DNA of 64,000 bases. It comes from Aselliscus stoliczkanus (Eukaryota; Chordata; Mammalia; Chiroptera; Hipposideridae). Under the pieces are notes generated by a model. It saw only the letters and a list, made by a program, of their open reading frames with translations, did no database searches and had not been told where the DNA came from. This document shows, one piece after another, positions 11,681 to 23,440 of this stretch; position 1 is the first letter of the stretch, and each line of letters opens with the position of its first letter. Position numbers and translations under genes: made by a program. The DNA is taken from NCBI GenBank assembly GCA_033961575.1, contig CM066728.1:38130352-38194351 (forward strand). Reading direction: 5' to 3'.

Positions 11681-12521
11681 GTCAGCTCTCTGTATCCACA
11701 GATTCTGCATACACGGATTCAACCAACCTCAGATTGAAACATGTTTTTTTAAATGTTATATTGTTCTTGACATACACTGTGTATTTAGGCCTAAAATAGT
11801 TGCTCCTGTATTGAACATATACAGACTTTTTTCTTGTCATTATTACCTAAACAATACAGCATAACAACTACTTACATAACATTTACATTACATTAGGTAT
11901 TTTAAGTAATCTGGAGGGCTGGCCGAGTGGCATGTTGGTTAAGAGCTGGCTTGGGATGCCGGCTCTGAGCAGTAGGGCCCTGGTTCAGATCCCATATATG
12001 AGGGTCAGTGACACTGCCCTCTGCAGCTAAGATGCTGCGTTGCTGGCAACGGTGTAGCTGCAGCCCATGCAGCAGTGGACTGCCATAGACTACAGTGAGT
12101 GGCCAGCAGCTAGTGTGAGTGGCTGGCAGCTGGTGTGAGCTGCCAAGAGATGGGGTGAGCGGCCATCCAGAGGCCAGAGACCAATCTGTCTCACTCGGGA
12201 AGAGCACAATGATGATACCAACATGGGCCAGTGAAGTAATGTCCTCCACATCTAGACTGAAGAACAAAAAGGACAGCATCTTGTCTGTTCCCCTTCCCCG
12301 GTTCCCCAATGCTGTTCCCCAACACTGCCCCCCCAATTCTCCAATACAATCTTAAAAAAAAATAAGTAATGTGGAGATGATTTAAAATATATAGGATGAT
12401 GTGCATAAATTATACGCAAAAATGTCATTTTATATAAGGTACATTGGACTTGGGTACCCACTGGAGGAAGGGGTGAGGAGGTTCTTGGAACCAATCCCCC
12501 GCAGATACTGAGGGATGACTG
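11681..12521. mobile_element. Tigger/MER2-like MITE interrupted by a SINE
   Basis: Its left end GTCAGCTCTCTGTATCCACA and its right end (read inverted) CAGTCATCCCTCAGTATCTG form imperfect terminal inverted repeats flanked by TA, as pogo/Tigger elements are. Internal landmarks are CGGATTCAACCAACCTCAGA, CAGACTTTTTTCTTGTCATT and AATACAGCATAACAACTACT. Without the SINE the element is about 395 bp. It codes for nothing. I place it in the MER2/Tigger group from memory of the consensus; the exact subfamily is uncertain. Confidence 0.85.
11916..12362 (+). mobile_element. long tRNA-headed SINE nested in the MITE
   Basis: It starts GGGCTGGCCGAGTGGCATGT and has the long-form body with three ~20-bp GTGAGYGGCC units, an extra GATGCTGCGTTGCTGGCAAC segment and the tail CCAATACAATCTT plus poly(A). 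The duplication AAGTAATCTGGA (before) and AAGTAATGTGGA (after) marks the insertion. It is the youngest layer of this three-deep nest. Confidence 0.93.
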
Positions 12522-12562
12522 TATTTGTTAAATGGAATGAAATGAAGGAATGAAAGAATGAC
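12522..12562 (+). mobile_element. LINE-2 terminus, segment 3
   Basis: TATTTGTTAAATGGAATGAA followed by repeated GAATGAAA-like units is the L2 end (usual 'tatttgttgaatgaatgaa'). It continues exactly from AATAAATA at 11680. Confidence 0.85.
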
Positions 12563-12821
12563 ATGCTGGCTCTAACCTTCAACTCCAAGTTGCTGAGGTT
12601 TGTTCCAGCTATTAGCTAAACTGCTGTCCAATATTACGTTATCTCACTTTCCTCTGGTTAAAGGCACCTCAAGAGACAGTTTGATATTTCAGTCACCTTC
12701 AGACCTATTCTGCTTTGACTGGGTTCTGCTTATGACTCGGGGGGCTGGGCCTACATATGGGCCTTGACAACGAGTACCAATGATCCTCATCCAGGATCAC
12801 TAGCTAACAGTAGGAAAAAAT

Positions 12822-13372
12822 GGTGTGACAGATTAAAGATGGTCATGAATTTATTGACCCTCCTCTCTGGTATATGTTCAGGAGTATATGTCCACTGCCC
12901 TTGAATCCGGGTGTATTCTGTGACTGCTTTGGCTAACAGAGTATGTTGGGAGTGATGCTGTACTAATATCTGGGTCCAGGCTTTAAGGGATACTTCCTGC
13001 CTTCAAGAACACACTCTCTTAGAGCCCTGAGCCACCATGTAAGAAGTGCAATTACCCTGTGGAGAGAACATGTGGGAAAGCTCTGAAACTACAGGAAAGA
13101 GAGAGGACCCAGCTGAGTCTAGATACCAGCCAACACAAACCAGGCACCAGAATTATGAATGAATCCTTTTTGGACTCTCCAAATCTGAACAGCACCAGCT
13201 GAATACATCTGAGGGACCCCAATCAATGATTCATGGGGCAGAAGAATTGCCTAGCTGAGCCCTGCCCAAATTCCTAACCCACAGATTTTGAGCTTAATGA
13301 AATAACTATTGTCTTAAGACACTATGTTTTGGGTGGTTTGTTAAGTAACAATAGATAAGACAAGCAAATAGG
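12822..13372 (+). mobile_element. MLT1-like LTR (ERVL-MaLR), diverged
   Basis: MaLR-type LTR features are spread along it: TGTGACAGATTAAAGATGGTC at the left; a middle with GGCTAACAGAGTATG, GAGCCACCATGTAAGAAGTG and ACCCAGCTGAG; then a right end with TTAATGAAATAACTATTGTC, TTAAGACACTATGTTTTGGG and TAACAATAGATAA. I see only this solo LTR and no internal retroviral genes nearby. Confidence 0.75.
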
Positions 13373-14672
13373 TCAACTTTTGTCCTTCAAAGAAGGCATG
13401 ATCCTCTACTCCTTTGAAAAAGAGACTTGTAATCACTCAGTGTTATAATATGCTAATAAACCATAATCAATGCTTGGGAGCCAGGGTGAGGAATGGTGGC
13501 TTCTCAGGTTCAGAAGTGGATTCCTGGCTGTTCTCTAGGACAACCAATCTAAATCATAATAATATCAAGAGTATCTCATCAGGACAACCCATAAATGAAA
13601 AATATTATTATAACAGCCAGTGTAATTCCAATCCAGCTTTCCTCCAGGCCTACCTGATGAGTCTACCCAAGCGGTGTGTGATGCAGTCATCACCGGTGCA
13701 CTTTATCAGAGGCTGGTACAGGGTCTGATCAGACATCTAGCTTTATCTGGGGATGTACAGCATTCTCAGAAATAAATCCCAAAGAGCCTTTCGGTACCCT
13801 CTACCAACTTATCAACCAACCCAAATAACAAGAGATAAGAGGAAATATCCAGTAATTTTTCTGCAGAGTCCAGATTTTCTTGAGATTGTCAGTCAATCTC
13901 TAAAGGTATCAGGCCACCAGCAGCTCTTCAGGGCCCAAAGCATGGCCAAGTGTTGTTCAGAAGAATAAGGCATCAAAATATTTCGTATAAAATTGTTAAA
14001 GTGTATTTTATCTCATTTAAGAGATTAAAAAAGGAGAATGAAAAATAGCAACTCATTTTTCTATATGCCCTCATATCCATGTATAGCCACGTCATTCAAG
14101 ACAATATATTGGCAGCAATGTTCAATTCACCCAGTGTAGCCCTCCTCATGTACCTTCTCCATATATTCCCCTGCAATATAACCACTAAATTTGGTGCTTT
14201 TTGTATTATATAGACATGTATCTTTAAGTACTAATAGTATTATATTGCATGTATTATCTAACTGTATGACTCTTCTGCAACTTGCTTTAACTTATATTTA
14301 AGTATACATCCTCCTAGAAGTTCTACACATATACATGGCACACATAAATAGAGACACACTATGCATGCCATTCTGTAATTACATTTTTTTCTTTATGGTT
14401 TTTTATCCTAAAATATTTTATAAATACCAAAGTAATATAACAAACTCAGTTGGACATACAAGGAGTAAAACACTGAAAATATACTAGAAGCTCCACGTAT
14501 GCCCTTCCTCCATTGCCTTCCCCTCTATTATCTGTCCTCCCCTCCTCTATAGCCAGAATTTGTGTTTATATTTTGTAAACCTCTTACATATCTAATATAA
14601 GTTTGTATTTTTTAAAACTTTATATAGCATTCTCTTCTGGAAAAAAAAACAACAGAGAAATATGTACTGACT
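13373..14672. other. unassigned AT-rich sequence
   Basis: No gene and no confident repeat call. An open frame at 13414-13728 (+, 104 codons) has no recognised domain. Confidence 0.4.
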
Positions 14673-15080
14673 TTTTTTTTTTTTTTAAGATTTTTACTGG
14701 GGAATCAGGGAAGGGGAATAGACAAGTTGCTGTCCTTTTGTTCTTCAGTCTAGTTGCGGAGGATGCTGCTTCACTGGCTCATGTTGGTATTGTCATTGTG
14801 CTCCTCCCGGGTGAGGCTGTCGCTTGCAGGCCATTGGATAGCCACTCACAGTGGCTCACAGCAGCTCACGAAAGCTCATGCCCCCTGCCAGCCCCCCTGC
14901 AGCCTACACTGTCGCCGGTGACTCAAACGGCAGCCCAGCTCCAGGTTGAGCTGTTGTTCACCATCTTAGCTGTAGAGGGCGCAGTGTCACTGGCCCTCAT
15001 GTGGGATCCAACCCAGGGCCCTGCTGCTCAGAGCTGGCGTCCCAAGCCAACTCTTAACCAACATGCCACTGGGCCGGCCC
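14673..15080 (-). mobile_element. long tRNA-headed SINE (reverse strand), body variant B
   Basis: Its head is at the right (GGGCCGGCCC on +, 15071-15080). The body encodes on - a GAGCTTTCGTGAGCTGCTG series of ~10-bp units, unlike the 20-bp units of most copies. The poly(T)/TTACTGGGGAATC tail is at the left. The target-site duplication TGTACTGACTTTTT is seen on both sides. The 161-codon open frame across it is the SINE body read through and not a protein gene. Confidence 0.92.
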
Positions 15081-15646
15081 TGTACTGACTTTTTGAAGGT
15101 TTGGGCTTTACACAGGAGTGTCAGTTCCAACTCCCTACCTGGTGAGGGCCCTATGATGAATCTCAGGTCCCCTGCAGTCCTTAAACCTCCTAGTCTCCAG
15201 ATTCCTCATGACACGAGATGCCCCAGGGCAGCCTGAGGGCATCATCATCTCTCAGGTTTTATCTCTCTTCATTTATGACATTATGTATTTCCATCGTTTT
15301 ATTGTGAGTTCATCTAAGCATTGTAAATATGTATTTTACCTTATGCAGCATTTCTAGATGTCTACAGCAAGAAAGTTTTTTGGAATATTTAATCGGCCAA
15401 ATATCTAGATGTAAAAATCTCAAAAGAGAATTTCCTAAATATTCAAAATGTATTGTACTCAGCTCAAACACAGTAGTTTCCCATAAAAACCTCACAATTT
15501 AAATGGCTTGCAGGTATTTGTAAAACACCTGCTGGATTATTTATTTTTTTAGAGGTATGTCAATTTCATTTAAACAACTCCCTTTGTTTCAATGTTAACA
15601 TTCTGAGATGACCATTTTTGTTTACATATTTTTTTATAGTTTTTTG
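15081..15646. other. unassigned sequence between two SINEs
   Basis: No gene and no recognised repeat. Confidence 0.4.
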
Positions 15647-16073
15647 TTTTTTTTTTTAAGATTTTATTGGGGAATTGGGGGAGGGGAACAGCGTTGGGGA
15701 ATTGGGGAAGCAACAGGCAAGTTGCTGTCTTTTTGTTCTTCGGTCTAGTTGCGGAGGACATTGCTTCACTGGCCCATGTTGGTATCATTGTGTTCTTCCC
15801 AGATGAGGCAGATCGGTCACCGGCCTCTGGATAGTCACTCACTGTGGCTATTGGCAGCTCACGCTGGCTGCCGGCCACTCACTGTAGCCAATGGCAGCCC
15901 ACTGCAGCAGGGGCTGCAGCGTACACCGTCGCCAGGGCTTGCACAGCCCAGCTCCAGGTGGAGTTGTTGTTACCTGTAGAGGGCAGTGTCACTGGCCCTC
16001 ATATGTGGGATCCGAACTGGGGCCACTGGCATCCCAAAACCAGCTCTTAACCAATGCGCCACTCGGCCGGCCT
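15647..16073 (-). mobile_element. long tRNA-headed SINE (reverse strand), 'GGTTTTGGGATGCC' subtype
   Basis: The head at the right end ends ACTCGGCCGGCC on +. The tail at the left is TTTTATTGGGGAATTGGGGG, the inverted AATAAA tail. Its sense strand shares GGTTTTGGGATGCC with the copies at 34010 and 34722. Two 20-bp body units are present, and the flanks share TATAGTTTTT. Confidence 0.92.
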
Positions 16074-17029
16074 GATATAGTTTTTAAATAAAGAATAACA
16101 ACACATGCCTAATAGGTGGGGGGAAAAATCTAACAGACTTTTCACTCATTAAGATAGAAACAGGGTGAAATCTTTCAGAGGCAATTAGTGGTTAAAAAAA
16201 GAAGAGGACAACCTCCAAAATGGTTAGGCCAGGTTTAATGAGAGAGGACATTTCTGAATTGGGTTGACTAACACAGATAGATGAGGGGCCCAGAGTCCAG
16301 TAAAGGTTTTAGTGACGACAGTATAAGCAAGTATAACTCTTGATTATAGCCAATGAAAAAGGAACTCTATGAACCTGGGTTGTCTTGTTCTACAACTACA
16401 CACAGCAGATCAAGTAGACTATTATTCTATCTGAGGTACAAATTCTGCAGTTATGATTGTTTTTTATTGGTTGTATGAGGTAGCTTTTATTTGGCTTTGA
16501 TACTATTTCTATATTAGAAAATTATTCCTGATTGGGTATCTTCTGTTCACCCCTCCCCCACTGCCTAGTCTTCTCTGCCCTGCTCTGGCCCCTGGACTGT
16601 CATGATGGTCTCTCTTAGACTCTTTCAGTTGAGTTCAACCAATGAAAGACCCTAGGACAGAACCTGAGGGTAGAAAGAGAATGAATTAGGGTATGTATTT
16701 CCCCAGCACCTTCCCTGTCAGGTAGCAATGGATTATCTGCATCCCTGTACTTAAGGCCATAGCTCCTGTGAGGCAATATTTCCATAGAGTTACCATCTCT
16801 TGGGTACGGTGATTCTTCTCCCTTTTGTCCCACAGGCATTGGGTGGTCCCGGTACCTCATTACTATTAGCCCCATAGACCACTAACACTGCCCATATCTT
16901 TATTAAGCTCGCCTCAAATTATCCAACTTGATTATACCATGTAATTCTTGCTGGAACCATGACTGAAAGAGTTGGATAATTTTGGTGTGACATGAGACTG
17001 AAGAGATAAGTGGAGGAACAACCAATCTA
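16074..17029. other. unassigned sequence
   Basis: No gene and no confident repeat. Open frame 16615-16875 (-) has no recognised domain. Confidence 0.4.
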
Positions 17030-17265
17030 ATATGTTTTTAGAAAGATTTTTCTGGATGTAATAATAAAAACAAAAATTGTAAGGAAGCCAGAAAGAATGT
17101 GGATAGATCAACTAGGAGACTTTATTGATTGCCCAAGAGAGACTAATAGTATTTGTCATGAATTGGATGAGGAGATAATGAGGATTACTCCCAGGTTTCA
17201 GCTTGCATAACTGGATGATGTAGTGGCTGTAACATGGAGATATATGTAAGATGGAAGCATTCATT
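17030..17265 (-). mobile_element. LINE-2 fragment (reverse strand), diverged
   Basis: GAGGATTACTCCCAGGTTTC, followed by GCTTGCATAACTGGATGATG, corresponds to the reverse-complement L2 stretch 'gatgactcccaggttt...ctggatgatgg'. Upstream matches are weaker. Confidence 0.6.
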
Positions 17266-18284
17266 ATTTTCTACACTCTATTGTCTCTTCCTGATGGAGC
17301 CAAGATCAGGCATTTTAGTAGAAGTGGCCAAGGATCCTCCATGCTGTGGGCTGAGTTGTGAATGATAACAATGTGGGAAAGAGTGCAAAAAGGAAGACAG
17401 GGATAAAAAGCATTGCTTCCTTTTGTATTTTGCTGAGGCCTAGCCCTTGATCAAATTTGACTAAAGAGATGAGTTGGATTTCTCGGAATATCGAACTAGC
17501 CTCAAAAAAGCTGATGTGTGTTATATTCCTACTGAAGTTTGCAAGTTGCTCCAAGCTCTCCAGAGCACACATACGGAGCACATATTTGAATATCGACTGT
17601 CAGGATAATGCTATTCTTGTCCTGGGGTTGAACAGCTGATTTCTGGCTCCTGCTATTTCACATTCTGCTTGTTACAAAAAAAGAGAAGTGAAATTCTCTC
17701 ACAGCAGATGAAGTTCTTTCCTTGTCAGTAGAAATTCTCACAGGCAAAGTGGCTTCTAGTTATTCTCTTAATCTCTATACCCTTGATTCTCTGATTTCAT
17801 CATATTTTCAAGGTAGTCTTATTACACAAAGGACATCACCCATGACAGTTTAAAATAAGGCAAGGAAGGAGTATTTGGTGTGTTTGCTATGTAAACCAGA
17901 CAAAAAACCTTAAATTGATAGAATTAATACATTTTCTTTATGAACCCCAGCCAAAGTCAAAAATCAGAACTGATCAAATTTAGGCTGGAACATACCGTAC
18001 TTCTATGGCTTACCTGGACTGCCTGCTTTTGGACCATTTTTGTTCATAATCTGTGATTTTCATGGGCTACCAAGATGCTATAAATTTGGGTATTTCTAAA
18101 ATCCAGGTTGCATGTGAATATTTCTTATTTTAAATGAAGTTAAAACAGGAAGACAAAACATAATTGTACCAATTTGAGATTATGGCTGAATTGCATTTAT
18201 TCAAAGACGAGTTCTTAGGTTATCATTCTTAATAGCTATTAATTATGGTCCAGGGTCAAACTTTTTGCATGCCTTTTAAAAACC
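17266..18284. other. unassigned sequence
   Basis: No gene and no confident repeat call. Confidence 0.4.
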
Positions 18285-18765
18285 AAGATATTTGAAAGAG
18301 TTCTGACAAATACAAAGATATTTATGGCGGCATCACTTAGAAGAGCAGAAAACAACCAAAATGTCTATCAGTAGTAGACTGGTTAAATACAGTCAAACAA
18401 TTAAATATCTTTACCCCAGAAAAGAATGAGAATGTTGTTTATGAGCTAATATGGAAGGCTCTCCAAGACTTATTGTGAGTGAAAAATAGAAACAGAGTGC
18501 AGGACCATATATAACATGCTGTGTTATATACACAAGAGGGGGACAGGGTGTATTCATATTTGCTTGTATATACACAAAATATACAAGCTCAGAAGGATAC
18601 ACCAGAAACTCATTATCATTTACTGCCCAGAGAGGGGACCTGGGTGATTTGGGAATAAAGGTTCAAGAAGGACTTTTCACTATATAGTCTTCTGTACCTT
18701 TTGAATATTGAACTACATGAACATATTATTTCCAAAATAAAAGGATACATTTTTTAAAATATGCC
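18285..18765 (+). mobile_element. old LINE-1 3' end (L1ME/L1MC-like)
   Basis: GAAAACAACCAAAATGTCTA, GTAGACTGGTTAAATACAGT, AGGATACACCAGAAACTC, ACTTTTCACTATATAGTCTT and CCTTTTGAATATTGAACTAC follow the order of the old L1 ORF2 end and 3' UTR. It is heavily mutated. Confidence 0.75.
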
Positions 18766-19587
18766 CATGAGTCTCTGTCCTTTCAGGTAGTCCTGAGACG
18801 ACTTGCAGATGGAGCAGATCAGAGCACCACAAGTGCACAGGGTGATCTTATCCTGCTTTAAGGGGTCAGCAGGAGAGAGTCAATGCATGGGGTACAATTA
18901 CATGAAAATTCCAGAGATCCTGTTTTATTTTGTTTGGAGCAGTGTGCTGATTTTCAGTGACTGTTCATGTTCCTAGTGAGTTGTCTTTGTAACTAAAAAG
19001 GCAAACTGCTAACAGACTACTAGAAAGGTAAAAATTATGTGAGGGAATTATGTAGTCTCTTTCAATATTAGTTTCATTACTCTAAGAAATCCCAGGAATC
19101 AGTTAAAGAATGTGGTTGTTCAAATTCTAATTAAATCCTGTACTTCCTGAAATATTGCTTATCTTTCTAAAGAATGTCCTTTATAGGATGCCCTAAATAG
19201 AAACTATTGGACACAAGAAAAGGCCATTTTGGCATTAAGACAACTTGCTGGGTTGGTGTCATGTCTTACTTTGTGTTCAGCAGGCATCTAACACTCTGAA
19301 AATAATCAAAACTGGTTTGGGGCAGTTAATTATCAAATGGTCAGGATATACAGCCCATCTGATTGACTGTGCCAACACCAATCATTAAAGTAGCTGGAAA
19401 ACATCAGACCACATGTAGCAATGTCCTAATTACCCAATGTGGTAAGACATATGCTTAGGGAAATTATTTATATTTTCCATACTGTTAGAGAGATCATTTT
19501 GTAGTGATCACCTTTGGTTTTCTATGCGGAAAACCAAGCAGGTAATCGAAGCAGGTAATCATCAGTTGCTAATCCTACTGTAGAAGA
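18766..19587. other. unassigned sequence
   Basis: No gene and no confident repeat. A direct repeat AAGCAGGTAATC occurs twice near 19539-19560. Confidence 0.4.
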
Positions 19588-19795
19588 CAGGGCATTTATT
19601 GAAGGCCTATTCTATATCAGGCATTTAACTTTGGCCCAGTCATCCTTATAACTACATGAAGCGGGTTTAGTTCTCTCCAGTTTCAGACAAGGGAACAAAG
19701 ACATAGAAATCATACTGAGGAGTGATGAAGCCAGCACTCAAACCAGTCCCTGACCAACACAAAAGACCAATCTTTTCCCACCACAGTACTTCTAT
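19588..19795 (-). mobile_element. MIR SINE (reverse strand)
   Basis: GGGCATTTATTGAAGGCCTA, CAGTTTCAGACAAGGGAACA and GAAGCCAGCACTCAAACCAG are in the order and spacing of reverse-complement MIR. Confidence 0.75.
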
Positions 19796-20145
19796 GTAAG
19801 CTACTGCCCATATGTCAACTTTGCCAGCTGACCCAGGGTACCTTTTTCTCCTCCAGTGCAGGATTGAGCCTAGGGTTTGGTAAATGTATGCAATTGTTAT
19901 ACCTCTTTACGCTATTTTAATCTGGAATATCTCCACAGTTTTTTCTCTCTTTGACAACATTGACATTTTAAAAGAATATTGTCCCTCTAGACACCTTAAA
20001 AAAAATAGAAAGAAAGAAACAGAAATTTCCTCCTTTTGTACTTGTCTGATGTTTCCTATTAATTATTATAGATTAGGGTTTTGCTTTCTTTGCTGGAGTA
20101 CTGCATAGGACAGTGATCATGTGTTCTTAGTGCATATCATTGTGG

Positions 20146-20236
20146 ATTTCTACCCACAGAAACTGAGATAAACACGTGTTGTCTTAAGCTGCTAAATTTT
20201 AGGATACTTATTATGCAGCAATAGATAACTAACATA
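20146..20236 (+). mobile_element. 3' remnant of a MaLR/MLT1-type LTR
   Basis: GTGTTGTCTTAAGCTGCTAA, ATTTTAGGATACTTATTATG and CAGCAATAGATAACTAACAT are the characteristic terminal bases of MLT1-class LTRs. The rest of the LTR is not visible upstream. Confidence 0.65.
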
Positions 20237-20690
20237 TGCAGATACACATGCATACACGCATTTTAGAAATCATGAGTACACGCTGATATTTCTCATTTTA
20301 ATCCCTTTCCACATTCTGTATTTGCATGTTCCTTCTTCCTCACTGAGGATCCTTACTCAGGGATATTTTTTAGACAACATATTTATTCATTTGTGGAATC
20401 CTATTATACATCCAAAGTCATTTCAGAATTGTTTCTCCATACCACTACAGAACAAACCTATCTAATAGAGATCGTAATTTGTTTGCAATTCTTCCCCCTT
20501 TTCCCAGCCTCTTCCCTACCCCAAGCTGAGTGTACATAGTCAAATTCCACATGCTTCAGTTATTTGTATTACTTCTTTGTTTCCTTCTTTTTTTTCTCTG
20601 CTTGTAGTTCTGGTACTTATGTCATATAAAATTAGAACAGAAACAACTGAAATTTGTTTCCGTTTACTCTGTTTTAAGGTTTTTTTCCTT
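20237..20690. other. unassigned AT-rich sequence
   Basis: No gene. The right part may belong to the reverse-strand L1 that follows, but I cannot set the boundary. Confidence 0.35.
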
Positions 20691-20778
20691 ACTGTGACCT
20701 TAATGATTTAATTTAATTTTTGAATATGTAGGATAGTAGCATGTTTGAAAAGCCAAAACTATAAAAAAAGTTGCTCTT

Positions 20779-20835
20779 CCCAGTTCGGATCCCACATATG
20801 AGGGCCAGTGACACTACCCTCAAAAAAAAAAAAAA
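20779..20835 (+). mobile_element. 5'-truncated short SINE with intact target-site duplication
   Basis: Only the end of the tRNA-like head remains (CAGTTCGGATCCCACATATG, then AGGGCCAGTGACACTACCCT), followed directly by poly(A). GTTGCTCT occurs immediately before and after, so the truncation happened at insertion rather than by later deletion. Confidence 0.88.
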
Positions 20836-20927
20836 ATGTTGCTCTCAGAGAACTGTTACTCTCACCTCTATCCTTTCTACTCTACCCCCCTCCCCTCTAA
20901 ATAGTACCATTAAAAAAAATGTTTTCT

Positions 20928-21356
20928 GGGCAGGCCGAGAGGCACATTGGTTAAGAGCTGGCTTGGGACACCAGAGGCCCTGGTTCGGATCCCACATATG
21001 AGGGCCAGTGACACTGCCCTCTACAGCTAACAACAGCTCCACCTGGAGCTGGGCTGTGCGAGCCCCGGGACGGTGTAGGCTGCAGCCCCTGCTGCAGTGG
21101 GCTGCCATAGGCTACAGTGAGTGGCTGGCAGCCAGTGTGAGCGGCCAGCAGCCAGCATGAGCTGCCAATAGCCGCAGTGAGCGACCATCCAGAGGCTGGC
21201 GACTGATCTGCCTCATCCGGGAAGAGCGCAATGGCGATACCAACATGGGCCAGTGAAGCAACGTCCTCCGCAACTAGACTGAAGAACAAAAAAATGGACA
21301 GCAACTTGTCTGTTCCCCTCCCCCAATTCCCCAATAAAATCTTTAAAAAAATAAAA
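20928..21356 (+). mobile_element. long tRNA-headed SINE
   Basis: It runs from GGGCAGGCCGAGAGGCACAT to CCCCAATAAAATCTTT plus A-rich tail, with three ~20-bp GTGAGYGGCC units in the body. AATGTTTTCT duplicates the target on both sides. It inserted into the reverse-strand L1 about 90 bp from the truncated SINE. The 142-codon - frame across it is not a gene. Confidence 0.93.
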
Positions 21357-22624
21357 AATAATGTTTTCTTGTTCATCATTTCTCTTATTTTTTATTTTGT
21401 AATAAGATACATGTATGATATTTTATTTCTGTTCTTTTTACACAAAATGTCTCATACAATATTGCACTTTGCTTTTTTCATTTAATATTATTTCCCTGGA
21501 AATCACTCTATATAGCTTCATAGAGATCGTTCTCATTCTTTTTTACAGTTTCATAGTTCTTCATTGTGTGTACCACAGTTTATGCTTGGTTATTTAGGCA
21601 GTTTCCAATATTTGCAATTACAAGTAATGCTGAAGTGAATAAGCTATTCATATAGATTTTTGGATTGTTGGAGGTGTATCTGCAGAAGAAATTCCTAGAA
21701 GTGATATTTCTGGTCAAAGGGTAAATGCATATGTAATTTTGTTTGATATTGCGAAATTTGCCTCCATTTTGCATTCCTACCAGCAATATTTGAGGCTATT
21801 TCCCCACAGGCTTACCAACAGAAAGTGCTGCTTTTGAATTTTAACCATTATATTGAAAGAAATGCTATCTCAGTGTAGTTTTATTTTGTATTTCTTCATT
21901 TATAAGTGATGTTGAACATCTTTGTATGTTTAAGGGCCAGCTTTATAGCTATTTATGTGAATTTTCATTTATATCTTTTACTCATTTTTTTTTTCTATCA
22001 GATTTATCTTTTCTCTTCTATTTTTAAAAGTTCTTTATATATTAAGGATATTAGCCCTTCACCTGTGGTATGCATTGCAAAATATTTTTTTCTGTTTGGC
22101 AATTGTCTTCTGAATTTGCTTATAGTGGTTAGGCCATGCAAAAGATTAAAATTTTTATGTTGTCCAATCTATCAATGTTTTCTCTTTATTGCCTCTGGAT
22201 TTTGAGTACTGCTTAAAAGAACCTTTCTCCACAAAAAGCAATTAGTACCTGTTTTGTTTTAATTTTTTTATATTTAGATCTCTGATCCATTTGGGAATTT
22301 ATTCAAATATGTCTAAGCCAGTGATTTGAGATACCAGCTTAATCACATACTAGATTTTTATATATTTGATTCTATATTTAGACTGTCTGTTCTATTCCAT
22401 TGATCTGCCTGCTCAGTCCTGTATCAATGCCACACTGTTTTAATGATAAAAGCTTTGGAGTATTCTTAATGTCTGGTAGTGCTTGTCCTTTCTTAGAAAT
22501 GTTACTTTTTAATGTTTCCCAACTGTTTTTTTGTGTTTGTTTTCCCATAGAACTTTGCAATCAACCTGTTTAGCTTCATTAAAAAAATAATAATAAATTT
22601 TAAAAACAGCTAATTACCATTTTT

Positions 22625-22985
22625 ATTGGGGTAACATTACAGTTTACGGCATGATAGTTTCCTTCTTCCCCAAGATTCACAGGAAAGTATTTGCTGTTGC
22701 TTGTTGTCTCTTCCAGGGCTCACCTGATTATGTCTGGCCCACCCAGGACAATCTCTTTTTTACGCTACAGTCAACCATTAGAGATCTTAACTGTATCTAT
22801 AACATCTCTTTTTCCATATAACATAACATAATCATGAGAGTGATGTCCATCACATTCAGAGGTTCAGCCCACACTCAGGAGAGGGGATTATGCAGGGCTT
22901 GTACACCGGGGGCTAGGAATCTGGAGGGCCACCTTAGAATTCTGCTACAGGTACTACAGGTATTTAAAAAAAAAAAAATCCTAAA
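22625..22985 (+). mobile_element. ancient LTR-like interspersed repeat fragment
   Basis: TCCAGGGCTCACCTGATTAT, CCCACCCAGGACAATCTC, CCATATAACATAACATAATC and GGGCCACCTTAGAATTCTGC match the right part of an old mammalian repeat ('tcaggcccacccaggataatctcc...ccatgtaacataacat...attctgcctacc'). The family is not named. Confidence 0.6.
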
Positions 22986-23334
22986 AATGTTTACTTTTTA
23001 ATTGTGTTAGAATATTCAATTGACTACAGAAGCTGGGAACATGACTTAAATAAGTAACCTAAGCTAGGTATGGCAAAGCACATGGTCATGCTCTGCTTAG
23101 CAGGGAAAGCAGCTACTCACTCCCAACAAATGTCACTCAAGGACATGGATCACTTGCCATATCACCTAACTTTTTAAAGAGAAGTTAGAAATCTGAATTT
23201 GTATGCACAATCTGACATTTTTTTAAATGTTGGAAACTAGCTCAAATTAAATATATACATGCATGCTGTGGGCCAAACATTGATAATTCGTACTGCATTC
23301 AGACTACTATCTATCAGTTTATGGAACTGACCTA
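22986..23334. other. unassigned AT-rich sequence
   Basis: No gene and no recognised repeat. Confidence 0.4.
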
Positions 23335-23440
23335 CTGTGATCCCGTGATTGCACAAATAAAATAACTGAGGTTAGAAGACCTGTCCAAGCATCACTAAAG
23401 TACTTAATGTCAGGGTTTGGATTAAAAACTGAATTGTTGC
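23335..23440 (-). mobile_element. MIR fragment (reverse strand)
   Basis: AAATAACTGAGGTTAGAAGA, CCTGTCCAAGCATCACTAAA and GTCAGGGTTTGGATTAAAAA match the core and tRNA-proximal part of reverse-complement MIR. Confidence 0.65.

Larger units (their letters stand above)
20691..22615 (-). mobile_element. old LINE-1 (reverse strand), split by two SINEs
   Basis: On + it reads the reverse complement of an old L1. Landmarks are GAAATCACTCTATATAGCTT, AATACATTGTG-like 'TTCATTGTGTGTACCACAGT', AGGCAGTTTCCAATATTTGC, ATTCCTAGAAGTGATATTTC, TATATATTAAGGATATTAGC, CTGATCCATTTGGGAATTTA, CTATTCCATTGATCTGCCTG and GCCACACTGTTTTAATGATA. SINEs interrupt it at 20779 and 20928. No intact frame remains; the predicted + strand open frames at 21906-22205 and nearby are antisense shadows. 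Confidence 0.82.

Noticed and set aside
14603..15088. 161-codon open frame (+)
   Set aside because: It lies wholly in a reverse-strand SINE. The same kind of open frame appears in the copies at 34010, 20928, 46264 and 11916, so it reflects the GC-rich SINE body, not a gene.
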